From assembly GCF_018448785.1 (NCBI RefSeq), contig NZ_JAHCLU010000009.1, positions 62,001 through 126,000 on the forward strand: DNA of 64,000 nucleotides, read 5' to 3'. Of this stretch, positions 8,197 through 17,562 are shown in pieces. The first letter of the stretch is position 1. The number at the start of each line of letters is the position of its first letter. This DNA comes from Halomonas jincaotanensis (GTDB lineage: Bacteria > Pseudomonadota > Gammaproteobacteria > Pseudomonadales > Halomonadaceae). The notes under the pieces were generated by a model. The model saw nothing but the letters and a program-made list of their open reading frames with translations, was not told the DNA's origin and searched no databases. The translations under genes were made by a program, and so were the position numbers.

Positions 8197-9362
8197 GAAC
8201 TCGCCGCCTCGGCAACGGACCGCACGAGCAACCTCTCAAGAGCCTCCAGCAAGGCATCCAGGTCGTCGTCGGTGTGGGCGGCGCTCAAGGTGATACGCAG
8301 CCGGGCCTGGCCGCGGGGCACGGTGGGTTCGCGAATCGCCCCGACCAGGATGCCGGCGGTGCGCAACTGCTCGGCCCAGGCCATCACCCGCGCGTTCGTC
8401 CCCAGCACCAGCGGCTGGATCGGCGTGCGGGACGCCATCAGCGGCAGGCCCAGCCGGGCGGCCTCGCGGCGAAAGCGGCCGATGAGCGTGACCAGGCGAT
8501 GGCGCCGCTGCGGCTCCTGGCGAAGAATATCCAGGGCCTCTAGGGTCGCCGCCGCCACCCCCGGCGGGTGCGCGGTGGAGTAGATGTAGGGGCGGGCGAA
8601 CTGGATCAGATGCTCGATCAGCGCGTGACTGCCGGCCACAAAGGCGCCAGCAGTGCCCAGCGCCTTGCCGAGCGTGCCGACCAGCACCGGTACGCTTGCG
8701 ACGTCATGCGCCTGTCCCACGCTACCGTCGCCGTGCTCGCCCAGCACACCAATGCCGTGGGCGTCGTCGATCATCAGCCAGGCCTGGTGGTGAGTGCATG
8801 TCTTGGCGAGTCCGGCGATATCCGCATTATCGCCATCCATGCTGAAGACGCCGTCACTGATCACCAGCTTGCGGACCTGGCAGGGCGCGCGGGAGAGGAG
8901 CCGCTCAAGATCCGCCTGGTCGCGATGGTGGAAACGCCGCGAGCGTGCCCCACAAAGCACGGCGCCGTCGAGCAGCGAGGCGTGGTTCAGGCGGTCCTGA
9001 AAGAGATGGGTCTGGGCATTGCAGAGCGCCTGCAGGGTACCGAGGTTAGCTTGATAACCGCTCGAGAAGAGCAGCGCGGCGGGTCGGCCGGTCAGCTCGG
9101 CGAGGCGATGTTCCAGCGCCTCATGCACTTCAAGATGCCCGCTGACCAGGTGCGAGGCGCGCGCACCGGCCCCGTATTGCCTGGCGCTAGCGGCCTGGGC
9201 CTCCGCCAGGCGCGGGTCGCGGGCGAGGCCCAGATAGTCGTTGCCGGCGAAATCGATCACACCGCGCTCGTCGCGCACTCGCCGCTCACGCCAGAGGCCT
9301 TGCGCGCGGCGCTGTCGCGATTGGTCGGCGAGAAACGCCGGCCAGGATTGGCTTACCGACAT
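8193..9362 (-). CDS. bioF: 8-amino-7-oxononanoate synthase BioF
   Basis: BioF is the PLP enzyme that condenses pimeloyl-ACP with alanine to give KAPA. The 389-residue protein has the alpha-oxoamine synthase pattern: DFAGNDYLGLARD near the N-terminus, SGYQANLGTLQAL, MIDDAHGIGVLGEHG and the PLP lysine in VGTLGKALGTAGAF. An in-frame GTG lies directly before the chosen ATG (9362), and neither has a strong ribosome-binding site, so the start could shift by one codon. It follows bioB by six bases and overlaps bioH by four. Confidence 0.96.
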   Translation of the reverse strand: MSVSQSWPAFLADQSRQRRAQGLWRERRVRDERGVIDFAGNDYLGLARDPRLAEAQAASARQYGAGARASHLVSGHLEVHEALEHRLAELTGRPAALLFSSGYQANLGTLQALCNAQTHLFQDRLNHASLLDGAVLCGARSRRFHHRDQADLERLLSRAPCQVRKLVISDGVFSMDGDNADIAGLAKTCTHHQAWLMIDDAHGIGVLGEHGDGSVGQAHDVASVPVLVGTLGKALGTAGAFVAGSHALIEHLIQFARPYIYSTAHPPGVAAATLEALDILRQEPQRRHRLVTLIGRFRREAARLGLPLMASRTPIQPLVLGTNARVMAWAEQLRTAGILVGAIREPTVPRGQARLRITLSAAHTDDDLDALLEALERLLVRSVAEAASS

Positions 9363-9368
9363 CACGCG

Positions 9369-10541
9369 CTACACCCGGGTGGCATCGTAGAAGAGGGTGC
9401 TGGCGTGTTCGGTGACCTGACGCGCGATATCGGCCGCGAGGGCGTCCTGCTGGCGTTGATCGTCGGCGCAGGTTTCTTGTGCGTTCTTTTCCATCGGCTC
9501 GGGATGCAGGCCCAGCCTTGCGAACAGCGCCCGGTCGCGTTCGACCTGGGGATTGGACGTGGTCAGCAGGCTGTCGCCGTAGAAGATGGAATTGGCGCCG
9601 GCAAGAAAGGCCAGCGCCTGGGTGGCATCGTCCATCTGTTCGCGGCCGGCCGAGAGACGCACGTGGCTGGCGGGCATCAGGATGCGGGCGACGGCGATGG
9701 CGCGGATGAACTCGATGGGGTCGAGATCTTCCACGTTCTCCAGCGGCGTGCCCGGGACCTTGACCAGCATGTTGATGGGCACCGATTCGGGGTGCGGCTC
9801 GAGCCGGGCGAGTTGCTGGAGAAGGGCCGCCCGGTCGCGAGGCGCTTCGCCCATGCCCAGAATGCCCCCCGAGCAGACCTTCATGCCGGCCTGGCGCACG
9901 TTGGCCAGGGTATTCAGGCGGTCGGCATAACGGCGCGTGGTGATGATCTCGCCGTAGTATTCCGGCGAGGTGTCGAGATTATGGTTGTAGTAGTCGAGCC
10001 CGGCGTCGGAGAGGCGACGCGCCTGGTCGGTATCGACCATGCCCAGAGTCATGCAGGTCTCGAGCCCCAGCGCCTTGACGCGGCTGACCATCTCGAGCAC
10101 GACCGCCAGATCGCGCTCGCGTGGGCTCCGCCAGGCCGCGCCCATGCAGAAGCGGCTAGCACCGGCCTCACGGGCGGCCTTGGCCTCTTCCACGACCTTT
10201 TCGATTTCTAGCAATTTCTCCTTGCCGAGGCCGGTATTGTAGTGGCCCGATTGCGGGCAATACTTGCAGTCCTCGGGACAGGCCCCCGTCTTGATCGAGA
10301 GCAGCGTAGAGACCTGCACGGCGTTGGCGTCGAAGTGCTCGCGATGCACCTCTTGAGCGCGAAACATCAGATCGTTGAAGGGCAGGGCGAAGAGCGCTTC
10401 GATCTCATCGAGGCGCCAGTCGTGACGCATCGGTGCCTGGCGATCATCCGCGGGCAAGGTTAGGGTGGGGCGGTTAGTCGAGTCAGTGGTCGAATCAGCG
10501 GCCGACTCGGCCGTCGAGACATCGGGCGACGCAGGGGGCAT
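9369..10541 (-). CDS. bioB: Biotin synthase BioB
   Basis: BioB is the radical SAM enzyme that inserts sulfur into dethiobiotin. The cluster-binding motif is [14 protein letters not shown], and the family blocks [42 protein letters not shown] and GVNxxFxGD-like [13 protein letters not shown] are present. The frame remains open upstream to 10580, but that would place the start inside an inverted repeat. ATG 10541 leaves a short leader after a TATAAA at 10569-10564, so it is preferred and gives 390 residues. Residues 1-37 are a low-complexity Ser/Thr/Asp extension absent from E. coli BioB, whose homologous part begins near [14 protein letters not shown] (ATG 10430). It is the first gene of the biotin operon. 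Confidence 0.93.
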   Translation of the reverse strand: MPPASPDVSTAESAADSTTDSTNRPTLTLPADDRQAPMRHDWRLDEIEALFALPFNDLMFRAQEVHREHFDANAVQVSTLLSIKTGACPEDCKYCPQSGHYNTGLGKEKLLEIEKVVEEAKAAREAGASRFCMGAAWRSPRERDLAVVLEMVSRVKALGLETCMTLGMVDTDQARRLSDAGLDYYNHNLDTSPEYYGEIITTRRYADRLNTLANVRQAGMKVCSGGILGMGEAPRDRAALLQQLARLEPHPESVPINMLVKVPGTPLENVEDLDPIEFIRAIAVARILMPASHVRLSAGREQMDDATQALAFLAGANSIFYGDSLLTTSNPQVERDRALFARLGLHPEPMEKNAQETCADDQRQQDALAADIARQVTEHASTLFYDATRV

Positions 10542-10557
10542 ATCGAGCTCGCTTATG

Positions 10558-10586
10558 GTCAACTTTATAAAAGACATCAAGTTGAC
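10558..10586. promoter_or_regulatory. Inverted repeat 1 upstream of bioB (candidate BirA operator)
   Basis: GTCAACTT (10558-10565) and AAGTTGAC (10579-10586) form a perfect 8-base inverted repeat with a 13-base spacer. Between the cores GTCAAC and GTTGAC there are 17 bases. BirA operators have the form GTNAAC-N15-18-GTTNAC, for example GTAAAC/GTTTAC in E. coli, so this fits in shape and place. A TATAAA reading toward bioB lies in the spacer (10569-10564). Binding by BirA is inferred. Confidence 0.55.
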
Positions 10587-10605
10587 GGATAGCTTACGGT
10601 TTGGA

Positions 10606-11331
10606 ATGACGATGTCAACGTCATGGCTGAGAGAAGTTGACGGTATCGTGCGCCAGGCCTTGCCGGGGCGCTGTGTCTTCTGCCTGGCAGCCTGTCAATC
10701 CGCCGAGCCGTGGTGTGCGGCCTGCTTTGAGCGACTGCCATGGAACCTGCCGGCCTGCCCAGTCTGCGCCGAGCCCCAGATGGGCCAACTCAAGCCGCGT
10801 CGATGCGGTCATTGCCTGGCCCAGGCACCGGCCTTCGCGTTGTCCCGCGTGCCGCTGCGCTATGAAGATGAGGTCGCAGCCCTGGTGCAGCGCTTCAAGT
10901 TTCACTCCTCGCCCCGCGCCGGTGCGGTGCTGGTAGAGCTTCTGGCAGCAGGCTTGAATCGGCAAGTGCAGGACTGGCCCGAGGCGTTGGTGCCCGTGCC
11001 GCTTCATCCGCGACGTGCCCGCGAACGAGGGTTCGATCAGGCGAACTGGTTAGCCAGGCGCTTGGCGACGCAGCTGGGCTGCACCTGGGTGGCAACGAAG
11101 CGTGAGCGTGATACCCGCAGCCAGCGCGGTCTGACCCGCCTCGAACGGCGAGCCAATCTGCGCCACGCCTTCCGGGTCGAAACCCCGCTGCCGCCAAGAG
11201 TCGCATTGGTCGATGATGTAATGACCACCGGCAGCACGTTGGACGCGCTCGCCGAGGAGTGCCGAAGGGCGGGTGCCGAGACGGTGGAGGCCTGGGCGGT
11301 GGCGCGTACGCCAGCGGGGAAACACTGGTAG
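10606..11331 (+). CDS. ComF family protein (phosphoribosyltransferase-like)
   Basis: ComF-type proteins are needed for the late steps of DNA uptake or single-strand handling in competent bacteria; the biochemical activity is not settled. The 241-residue protein has an N-terminal zinc-finger-like region with CVFC, CAAC, CPVC and CGHC pairs (about residues 20-70) and a C-terminal PRTase fold with the PRPP loop [31 protein letters not shown] is the other family hallmark. ATG 10606 or 10612 may be the start; the frame is open further upstream but without support. It is divergent from bioB, a common gammaproteobacterial arrangement, and shares the tandem inverted repeats with it. Confidence 0.9.
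   Translation: MTMSTSWLREVDGIVRQALPGRCVFCLAACQSAEPWCAACFERLPWNLPACPVCAEPQMGQLKPRRCGHCLAQAPAFALSRVPLRYEDEVAALVQRFKFHSSPRAGAVLVELLAAGLNRQVQDWPEALVPVPLHPRRARERGFDQANWLARRLATQLGCTWVATKRERDTRSQRGLTRLERRANLRHAFRVETPLPPRVALVDDVMTTGSTLDALAEECRRAGAETVEAWAVARTPAGKHW
10614..10641. promoter_or_regulatory. Inverted repeat 2 at the comF start (second candidate BirA operator)
   Basis: A second GTCAAC (10614-10619) and GTTGAC (10636-10641) are separated by 16 bases, 56 bases beyond the first copy. Its left arm contains TTGACA reading toward bioB (10618-10613), a possible -35. Its right arm codes for residues of ComF. The repeat of AAGTTGACGG at 10579 and 10634 makes chance less likely. Confidence 0.42.
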
Positions 11332-11364
11332 CATGCGTCGTCATCACAGCTTCTGGAGCCACTC

Positions 11365-12351
11365 ATGCCGACCCATCCGCACCCCTTTGCTCGTCTGGAC
11401 CCGTCACGCGTGGTGGCGGCGGTGGAGTCGCTGGGCTTCTGGCTACCCGGCGAACCCTTCGCATTGAACAGCTATGAGAATCGGGTCTATCTGGTCCATG
11501 ACGAGGATCGGCGCCGCTGGGTCGTCAAGTTCTACCGCCCAGAGCGCTGGACAGATGCCCGGATCCTCGAGGAGCATGATTTTCTCACCGAGCTCGCCGA
11601 AGCGGGCGTCGCCGTGGCGCCACCCTGGCGTGACGCCTCGGGGCAAAGTCTGCATGTCGAGGAAACATTTCGCTTCGCGCTCTTTCCTCACCTGCCGGGC
11701 CAGGCACCGGAGCTCGAGAACCCGGCACATCTGTTTGCGTTGGGGGAGGTGATCGGTGCCGTTCATGCGGTAGGACGCCGCCGGCGCTTTGTCCATCGCG
11801 ACCACTTGACGCTGGACACCATGGTGACCGAGGCGCGCGAGCGCATTCTCGGCAGCACCTGGCTCGGTCGTAAGCAGCGTAGCGCCTATGAGCGCATCAC
11901 CGAGACGTTGCATCGCGATCTGGCGCCCCATGTCTGGTCACCGGCGCAGGCCATCCGTGTTCAGGGCGATTGTCATATCGGCAACATGCTGGGCCGAGAC
12001 GAGCACTTCGCGCTGGTGGATTTCGATGATTGCCTGATGGCACCCGCAGTGCAGGACTTGTGGATGCTGATCACGGCGCAGCGTGACGATGAGCGCCAGA
12101 TGCAGCTTTCCGAGGTGATCGAGGGCTATGAACAGCACCTCGATTTCAACCGTCGCGAACTCGCCCTGGTGGAGCCGTTGCGCACGTTACGCCTGTTGCG
12201 TCATAGCGCCTGGCTGGTGGCTCGCTGGGACGATCCGGCCTTCCCGCCGGCCTTTCCCTGGCTGGCCGATGCGGGCTACTGGGACAGTCATATTCGCCTT
12301 CTGGAACAGCAGCATCAGGTGTTGACGAAAGACACCCGCTGGCTCAGCTGA
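11365..12351 (+). CDS. srkA: Stress response kinase SrkA (YihE family Ser/Thr kinase)
   Basis: SrkA/YihE is a small protein kinase with an aminoglycoside-phosphotransferase-like fold, reported to protect cells during envelope and oxidative stress. The 328-residue protein has the usual length. SYENRVYLV and WVVKFYRPERW give the nucleotide lysine, ALFPHLPGQAPE is a family block, RVQGDCHIGNML holds the catalytic Asp and Asn, and ALVDFDDCLMAPAVQDLWML is the metal-binding loop. GGAG lies six bases before ATG 11365. It follows comF by 33 bases and converges on the periplasmic protein at 12375. Confidence 0.92.
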   Translation: MPTHPHPFARLDPSRVVAAVESLGFWLPGEPFALNSYENRVYLVHDEDRRRWVVKFYRPERWTDARILEEHDFLTELAEAGVAVAPPWRDASGQSLHVEETFRFALFPHLPGQAPELENPAHLFALGEVIGAVHAVGRRRRFVHRDHLTLDTMVTEARERILGSTWLGRKQRSAYERITETLHRDLAPHVWSPAQAIRVQGDCHIGNMLGRDEHFALVDFDDCLMAPAVQDLWMLITAQRDDERQMQLSEVIEGYEQHLDFNRRELALVEPLRTLRLLRHSAWLVARWDDPAFPPAFPWLADAGYWDSHIRLLEQQHQVLTKDTRWLS

Positions 12352-12374
12352 ACCGGGGGCGATGCGCCAGTCGA

Positions 12375-12926
12375 TCAATTTGCGTCGTCGGGAGCGGGTG
12401 ACTCGGCAGGAATCGGGTTGGCCACGCCGTCTCCTTCGGCCTGGCGACGCTGCTCATTGAGTTCGGCGGAGGGGTTGGCTTGCGGCTCGATACTGACAGC
12501 TTCGGTAAACTGCAGCATAAAACTGCGGTCGTTGCCGAGTTCACAACGTCCCTCCTCACACGCCGGCAAGCCGTAGCGGCCATCGGCGTCGTAGGCTGCC
12601 GCGGCGATCTCACTGCTGTAAATCTCGCTGTCCCCGCCATGGGTCTCGATGCAAGTCATGCTTGTTGCCGACAGCCGAATGCGCTCGTCGTCTAGACTGG
12701 CACTGCCGATCACCACGCAATGTTGCGGCAGAGAGTGGGTGCCGTTGCCATCGGTTACCGGTCGCATGACGACATCGTCGCGTCGCGACCCGCTTTCGTT
12801 CAGCGTCAGCGGCTCGATGAGCGAAAACTCGACTTGGGCCTGGGGAGGCAGTTCCAAAGTGTCAGCAAACCCCAGCAGGGGCGTCAGCAAGGTAGTGACC
12901 AATATCGGGGCAGCAATCTTGAACAT
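12375..12926 (-). CDS. Predicted periplasmic protein of unknown function
   Basis: The 183-residue product starts at ATG 12926 with a clean signal peptide (MFKIAAPILVTTLLTPLLGFA, cleavage probably before DT). The mature part holds four cysteines, HCVVIGSASLDDERIRLSA with TCIE, and a CEEGRC pair, suggesting disulfides. The tail after residue ~145 is low-complexity and acidic. The cysteine-flanked block loosely resembles the C-x-GxxxxDLxxxR core of TraB/VirB10-type proteins, but no secretion genes lie nearby and the similarity is weak. It converges on srkA. The longer open frame upstream to 13097 has no signal or ribosome-site support. The function is unknown. Confidence 0.75.
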   Translation of the reverse strand: MFKIAAPILVTTLLTPLLGFADTLELPPQAQVEFSLIEPLTLNESGSRRDDVVMRPVTDGNGTHSLPQHCVVIGSASLDDERIRLSATSMTCIETHGGDSEIYSSEIAAAAYDADGRYGLPACEEGRCELGNDRSFMLQFTEAVSIEPQANPSAELNEQRRQAEGDGVANPIPAESPAPDDAN

Positions 12927-13099
12927 GTCGGGCTCTCGAGGGTGTCTTGGGCGCCGCAGGGAGGCATAAGCAAGCCTAGGGCCATTGTAGCAGAGCGACC
13001 GGACTAGGATAGCCAAGCACATCGCGCGGCAAGATGTCACGGGAGAGTCTGCACGAACCCAGCGGTTGCGATAAAATGCGGGTCTATTGCATATCATAC

Positions 13100-13125
13100 T
13101 TGTACGAATTATTGTTATCGTACAA
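13100..13125. promoter_or_regulatory. Inverted repeat upstream of folE (candidate operator)
   Basis: TTGTACGA (13100-13107) and TCGTACAA (13118-13125) are perfect inverted arms around a 10-base AT-rich spacer, in the most AT-rich stretch of the neighbourhood (13085-13140) about 80 bases before folE. The left arm could double as a -35 (TTGTAC), with TATTGT/TATATT downstream at 13127-13137. The arms are too GC-poor and lack a T-run for a terminator. The regulator is unknown. Confidence 0.45.
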
Positions 13126-13204
13126 ATATTGTATATTTTTGCTTGGCACCAGAATACCTCCAGTGTTTTTACGCAGCAACGATAATGGATACGGATCCCC
13201 GATC

Positions 13205-13762
13205 ATGACCGAACCGCTCGCCAATCATTACCGCCAGATCATTCTTGAACTGGGAGAAGATCCTGAGCGCGAGGGGCTGCGCGACACACCCAAGCGTGCC
13301 GCCAAGGCCATGCAATTCCTCAATCGCGGTTATACCCAGTCGTTGGAAGAGATCGTCAATGGCGCCGTCTTCGAGTCGGAAACCGATGAAATGGTGCTGG
13401 TCAAGGACATCGAGCTGTATTCCATGTGCGAGCATCACCTGCTGCCTTTTATCGGCAAGTGCCATATTGCCTACCTACCCGCCGGCAGGGTGCTGGGGCT
13501 TTCGAAGTTCGCGCGCATCGTCGACATGTATGCCAGGCGCATGCAGATCCAGGAGAACCTGACCCGCCAGATCGCTGAGGCGGTATTGCAGGTAACCGAT
13601 GCCAAGGGGGTGGCGGTAGTGATCGAGGCGCGTCACTTGTGCATGATGATGCGTGGGGTGGAGAAGCAGAATTCCAGCATGACGTCATCAGTGATGCTCG
13701 GCGCGTTTCGCGACAAGCAGAGTACCCGCCAGGAGTTCCTGACCCTGATCAACAGCCGCTGA
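13205..13762 (+). CDS. folE: GTP cyclohydrolase I FolE
   Basis: FolE opens GTP to 7,8-dihydroneopterin triphosphate, the first step to folate and other pterins. The 185-residue protein (from ATG 13205) carries [15 protein letters not shown], the zinc ligands in MCEHHLLPF (Cys, His) and the second Cys in [10 protein letters not shown], plus the GVEKQNSSM motif. It is the zinc-dependent type I enzyme and is shorter at the N-terminus than the E. coli protein. Frames open further upstream encode unrelated sequence through the AT-rich promoter region, so the internal ATG is preferred. folX follows after 39 bases, suggesting a pterin operon. Confidence 0.94.
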   Translation: MTEPLANHYRQIILELGEDPEREGLRDTPKRAAKAMQFLNRGYTQSLEEIVNGAVFESETDEMVLVKDIELYSMCEHHLLPFIGKCHIAYLPAGRVLGLSKFARIVDMYARRMQIQENLTRQIAEAVLQVTDAKGVAVVIEARHLCMMMRGVEKQNSSMTSSVMLGAFRDKQSTRQEFLTLINSR

Positions 13763-13801
13763 GGCTATCCGCGGCGAAACGCTGTCACAAGGAGCCCTGA
13801 C

Positions 13802-14203
13802 ATGCCCCTCCATGCCCTGGACGACTCGCACATCGACCACGACCTGGCGACGATACGCATCAAGAATCTGCGATTACGCACGCATATTGGTATCAAGGAA
13901 GACGAGATTCACAACCGCCAGGACGTGGTGATCAACGCGGTAATCCGTTATCACGCCGATAAAGCAGTCGAGTTCAATCATATCGAACAAGCGCTGAATT
14001 ATCGCACCATCACCAAGCAAGTCATCGCCTTGGTGGAAGACAACCGATTCCTTCTGCTAGAGCGCATGACCCGTGAAGTGCTCGACCTTATCATGGGCCA
14101 TGTGGCGGTGCTCACTGCCCAGGTCGAGATCGACAAGCCGCATGCCCTGCGCTTTGCCGATTCCGTCTCCATCACGCTTTCCGACTCCCGCCTCCCGCGC
14201 TGA
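13802..14203 (+). CDS. folX: Dihydroneopterin triphosphate 2'-epimerase FolX
   Basis: FolX is the FolB-like tunnelling-fold enzyme that epimerises dihydroneopterin triphosphate to the monapterin form. Of the FolB/FolX pair it matches Fol[49 protein letters not shown] and [19 protein letters not shown] line up with the E. coli protein. The length is 133 residues. AAGGAG stands eight bases before the ATG. Co-orientation with folE, the source of its substrate, suggests tetrahydromonapterin synthesis; a folM-like reductase is not in the window. Confidence 0.9.
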   Translation: MPLHALDDSHIDHDLATIRIKNLRLRTHIGIKEDEIHNRQDVVINAVIRYHADKAVEFNHIEQALNYRTITKQVIALVEDNRFLLLERMTREVLDLIMGHVAVLTAQVEIDKPHALRFADSVSITLSDSRLPR

Positions 14204-14321
14204 GATGGCTTCCGCTCGACAATCACAATAAATCCTGGCTTCCCTTGGTGCATTGGGAACTTTGCGCTTAGCATGTGAGTAAACCGACAACGGACCGCAT
14301 GCCCGATAGGAGATGGAGATA

Positions 14322-15782
14322 ATGATGGAAGCCCTCAAGGAAACACAGCTCTATTGTCCCTTCGCTTATATTGACGGTAGCTGGATGGCTGCTGATAGCG
14401 GCGAGCAGATCGATGTGTTCAACCCGGCCACCGGGGAGGTAATGGGTAATGTGCCACGGCTGGGTCGGGTGGAGACTGAGCGTGCCATCGATGCCGCCGA
14501 TGCTGCCTTTCCGGCCTGGAAGGCGCTGACGGCGCTGGAGCGTGCCGATATCTTGATGAAATGGCACGACTTGATGCTCGAGCATCAGAACGATCTGGCA
14601 ATGATCATGACCTTCGAGCAGGGCAAGCCGCTCAAGGAAGCCGCCGGCGAGATCGTCTATGCGGCAAGCTTTTTGCGCTGGTTCGCCGAAGAGGCCCGTC
14701 GCATCTATGGTGAAACCGTGCCTGCCGCCAAGGCCAACCAGCGCATTGTTATCACCAAGCAACCCGTTGGTGTGGTAGGCGCGATTACACCGTGGAACTT
14801 CCCGGCGGCCATGATCACGCGCAAGGCTGGGGCCGCGTTGGCCGCAGGCTGTACCATCGTGGTCAAGCCCGCCAGCCAGACGCCGTTTTCCGCCACGGCG
14901 CTGGCGTTGCTGGCCGAGCGTGCCGGCGTGCCGCGCGGGGTCTTCAACGTGGTGCCGGGGCGCGCCTCGGAGATTGCCGCGGCGCTGACCGAATCGCCCA
15001 TCGTGCGCAAGATCACCTTTACCGGTTCCACCGAGGTGGGGCGTCAATTGATGGCCCAGGCCTCGCAGCATATTCAAAAAATATCGCTTGAACTGGGCGG
15101 CAATGCGCCCTTCATCGTCTTCGAGGATGCCGACCTGGACGCCGCCGTGGAAGGTGCGATGGCGGCCAAGTTCCGCAATGCCGGTCAGACCTGCGTCTGC
15201 ACCAACCGCTTCCTGGTTCAGTCCAGTGTGGTCAATGCCTTCTGCGAGAAACTGGCCGTGGCCATGAACAGCGAACTCAAGGTAGGCAACGGTACCGAGG
15301 ACGGGGTCAACATCGGCCCGCTGATCGACGAGAATGCCGTGACCAAGGTCAGCGAGCATGTCCACGATGCGGTCGACAACGGTGCCGAGCTATTGCTGGG
15401 TGGACATCCTCATCCACTGGGTGGCAATTACTTCACGCCGACCCTGATCAGCTTCGCCACTGACAAGATGAAGGTCGCCCACGAGGAAACCTTTGGACCC
15501 CTGGCTGCGGTCTTCCCCTTCGATGACGAGGAAGATGCCATCGCCATGGCCAACGACACACAATACGGCCTGGCGTCTTATTTCTATTCGCGGGACCTGG
15601 GTCGTGTGTGGCGGGTCGCCGATGCGCTGGAATACGGCATGGTGGGTATCAACACCGGCCTGATCTCCAATGCCTCTGCGCCCTTCGGCGGGGTCAAGGC
15701 TTCGGGACTGGGGCGTGAAGGTGGCCATCAGGGTCTCGATGAGTTCCTCGAGACCAAGTATCTGTGCATCGATCTTGGTTAA
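14322..15782 (+). CDS. gabD: NAD(P)-dependent succinate-semialdehyde dehydrogenase (GabD-type)
   Basis: This aldehyde dehydrogenase oxidises succinate semialdehyde to succinate, usually at the end of GABA breakdown. The 486-residue protein has GAITPWNFPAAMITRK, the cofactor loop ITFTGSTEVGRQLM, catalytic Glu in LELGGNAPF and catalytic Cys in NAGQTCVCTNR, plus the C-terminal APFGGVKASGLGREGG typical of GabD. Three ATGs lie within 13 bases (14313, 14322, 14325); 14322 has AGGAG nine bases upstream. A weak promoter-like pair (TTGGTG 14245, TAGCAT 14269) lies in the gap after folX. No GABA transaminase is adjacent, so the exact aldehyde is inferred from family similarity. Confidence 0.88.
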   Translation: MMEALKETQLYCPFAYIDGSWMAADSGEQIDVFNPATGEVMGNVPRLGRVETERAIDAADAAFPAWKALTALERADILMKWHDLMLEHQNDLAMIMTFEQGKPLKEAAGEIVYAASFLRWFAEEARRIYGETVPAAKANQRIVITKQPVGVVGAITPWNFPAAMITRKAGAALAAGCTIVVKPASQTPFSATALALLAERAGVPRGVFNVVPGRASEIAAALTESPIVRKITFTGSTEVGRQLMAQASQHIQKISLELGGNAPFIVFEDADLDAAVEGAMAAKFRNAGQTCVCTNRFLVQSSVVNAFCEKLAVAMNSELKVGNGTEDGVNIGPLIDENAVTKVSEHVHDAVDNGAELLLGGHPHPLGGNYFTPTLISFATDKMKVAHEETFGPLAAVFPFDDEEDAIAMANDTQYGLASYFYSRDLGRVWRVADALEYGMVGINTGLISNASAPFGGVKASGLGREGGHQGLDEFLETKYLCIDLG

Positions 15783-15813
15783 AAGTGGTAAGCCATAAGC
15801 TTTAAGCTGTAAG

Positions 15814-15847
15814 AAAAACCCCTTGGGCATGCCCGAGGGGTTTTTTT
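15814..15847. terminator. Bidirectional rho-independent terminator between gabD and purH
   Basis: AAAACCCCTTGGG-CATG-CCCGAGGGGTTTT forms a 13-pair stem (one G-T) with a 4-base loop, flanked by an A-run on the left and T-run on the right. It can serve both convergent genes. Confidence 0.9.
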
Positions 15848-15882
15848 ATGATCTGTTTGCGACTTACCGATCGCCGCAGGCG

Positions 15883-17469
15883 TTAGTGCCTGAAGTGCCG
15901 CATCCCGGTGTACACCATGGCGATCCCGGCCTCGTTGGCCGCATCGATCACTTCCTGGTCGCGCATCGAGCCGCCGGGCTGGATCACCGCGACGATACCG
16001 GCGGCAGCCGCGGCATCGATGCCGTCGCGAAAAGGGAAGAAGGCGTCACTTGCCATAACCGAGCCGGGCACCGCGAGGTGTTCGTCGGCGGCCTTGATGC
16101 CAGCGATCTTTGCCGAGTAGACGCGGCTCATCTGACCGGCGCCCACCCCGATCGTCTGGCCGCCACGCGCGTAGACGATGGCATTGGACTTGACGTACTT
16201 GGCCACCTTCCAGGCGAAGGCCAGATCGCCCATCTCCCTTTCGCTCGGCACGCGCTCGGTGACCACCGTAAGCTCGTCACGGCCGACCATGCCGAGGTCG
16301 CGGTCCTGAACCAGCAGGCCGCCGGTCACGCGCTTGAAGTCGTGGGCGTGCTGACGCTCACCGGGCCAGTTCGCGCCGGCGTCGAGCAGGCGTACGTTTT
16401 TCTTCTCGGCGACGATGGCGAGGGCCTCATCCTCCACGCCGGGGGCGATGATCACCTCGACGAACTGGCGGTCGATGATGGCGCGAGCGGTCTCGGCGTC
16501 CAGCGGTTCATTGAAGGCGATAATGCCCCCGAAGGCGCTGGTCGGGTCGGTGGCGAATGCCTTCTCGTAGGCCTCGAGGGGAGTGATGCCCACTGCCACG
16601 CCGCAGGGGTTGGCGTGCTTGACGATCACGCAGGCAGTATCGCTGAAGGCCTTGACGCATTCGAAGGCGGCATCGGTGTCGGCGACGTTGTTGAAGGAGA
16701 GTGCCTTGCCCTGCAATTGAGTGGCGGTAGCCACGCTGGCCTCGCTGGTGTCGGCTTCGATATAGAAGGCCGCGCTCTGGTGCGGGTTCTCGCCGTAGCG
16801 CATCGACTGCTTCTTGTGGAACTGCAGATTGTAGGTGCGGGGGAAGCCGTCCTCGCCCCCCGGGACACGCTGCCCCAGGTAATCGGCGATGGCGGCGTCA
16901 TAGCTCGCGGTGTGTTCGAAGGCCTTGACGGCCAGGTCGAAGCGGGTGGCGTCGCTCACTGCACCATCCTGTGAGGCGATCTCCCCCAGTACCCGGTGGT
17001 AGTCGCCGGCGTCCACCACGGTGGTGGTATAGGCATGGTTCTTGGCGCAGGCACGCACCATGGTCGGCCCCCCGATATCGATGTTCTCGATGGCGTCCTC
17101 GAGGGTGCAGTCGGGCCTTGCCACCGTCTCGGAGAAGGGATAGAGGTTGACCACCACCATATCGATGGCCTCGATGCCATGCTCTGCCATGACGTCGTCA
17201 TCCTGCCCGCGACGACCCAGGATGCCGCCATGGATCGTCGGATGCAGTGTCTTGACCCGACCGTCCATGATCTCGGGAAAGCCAGTATGTTCCGACACTT
17301 CTGTCACGGTGATACCGCTGTCGACGAGCAGCCGATAGGTGCCACCGGTAGACAGCAGGGCGACGCCCTGCTCACTGAGCCCGCGGGCGAAGTCGACGAT
17401 GCCGGTCTTGTCGGAAACGCTGATCAAGGCGCGGCAAACCGCAGGGGAAGACGAGGGGGAAGGGGCCAT
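15883..17469 (-). CDS. purH: Bifunctional AICAR formyltransferase/IMP cyclohydrolase PurH
   Basis: PurH performs the last two steps of IMP synthesis: formylation of AICAR with 10-formyl-THF, then ring closure. The 528-residue protein has the N-terminal MGS-like cyclohydrolase domain ([40 protein letters not shown]) and the C-terminal transformylase domain (residues ~200-528), with [11 protein letters not shown] holding the catalytic Lys-His pair and [12 protein letters not shown] near the end. Length matches E. coli. It lies 93 bases downstream of fis; purD, which often follows, is absent and the gene is followed by the terminator shared with gabD. Confidence 0.97.
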   Translation of the reverse strand: MAPSPSSSPAVCRALISVSDKTGIVDFARGLSEQGVALLSTGGTYRLLVDSGITVTEVSEHTGFPEIMDGRVKTLHPTIHGGILGRRGQDDDVMAEHGIEAIDMVVVNLYPFSETVARPDCTLEDAIENIDIGGPTMVRACAKNHAYTTTVVDAGDYHRVLGEIASQDGAVSDATRFDLAVKAFEHTASYDAAIADYLGQRVPGGEDGFPRTYNLQFHKKQSMRYGENPHQSAAFYIEADTSEASVATATQLQGKALSFNNVADTDAAFECVKAFSDTACVIVKHANPCGVAVGITPLEAYEKAFATDPTSAFGGIIAFNEPLDAETARAIIDRQFVEVIIAPGVEDEALAIVAEKKNVRLLDAGANWPGERQHAHDFKRVTGGLLVQDRDLGMVGRDELTVVTERVPSEREMGDLAFAWKVAKYVKSNAIVYARGGQTIGVGAGQMSRVYSAKIAGIKAADEHLAVPGSVMASDAFFPFRDGIDAAAAAGIVAVIQPGGSMRDQEVIDAANEAGIAMVYTGMRHFRH

Positions 17470-17562
17470 GGGGGCACTCTCTGGCTGGCAGTGGGCTTGA
17501 AAAAAGAAAAGGCAGAAGTGGATATCGGGGAGTTACATTGGGTCCCGGATATGAAAATCAGG

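Noticed and set aside
8568..10211. 547-codon plus-strand frame across bioF and bioB
   Set aside because: Lies opposite two clear biotin genes and has no recognisable domain or ribosome site.
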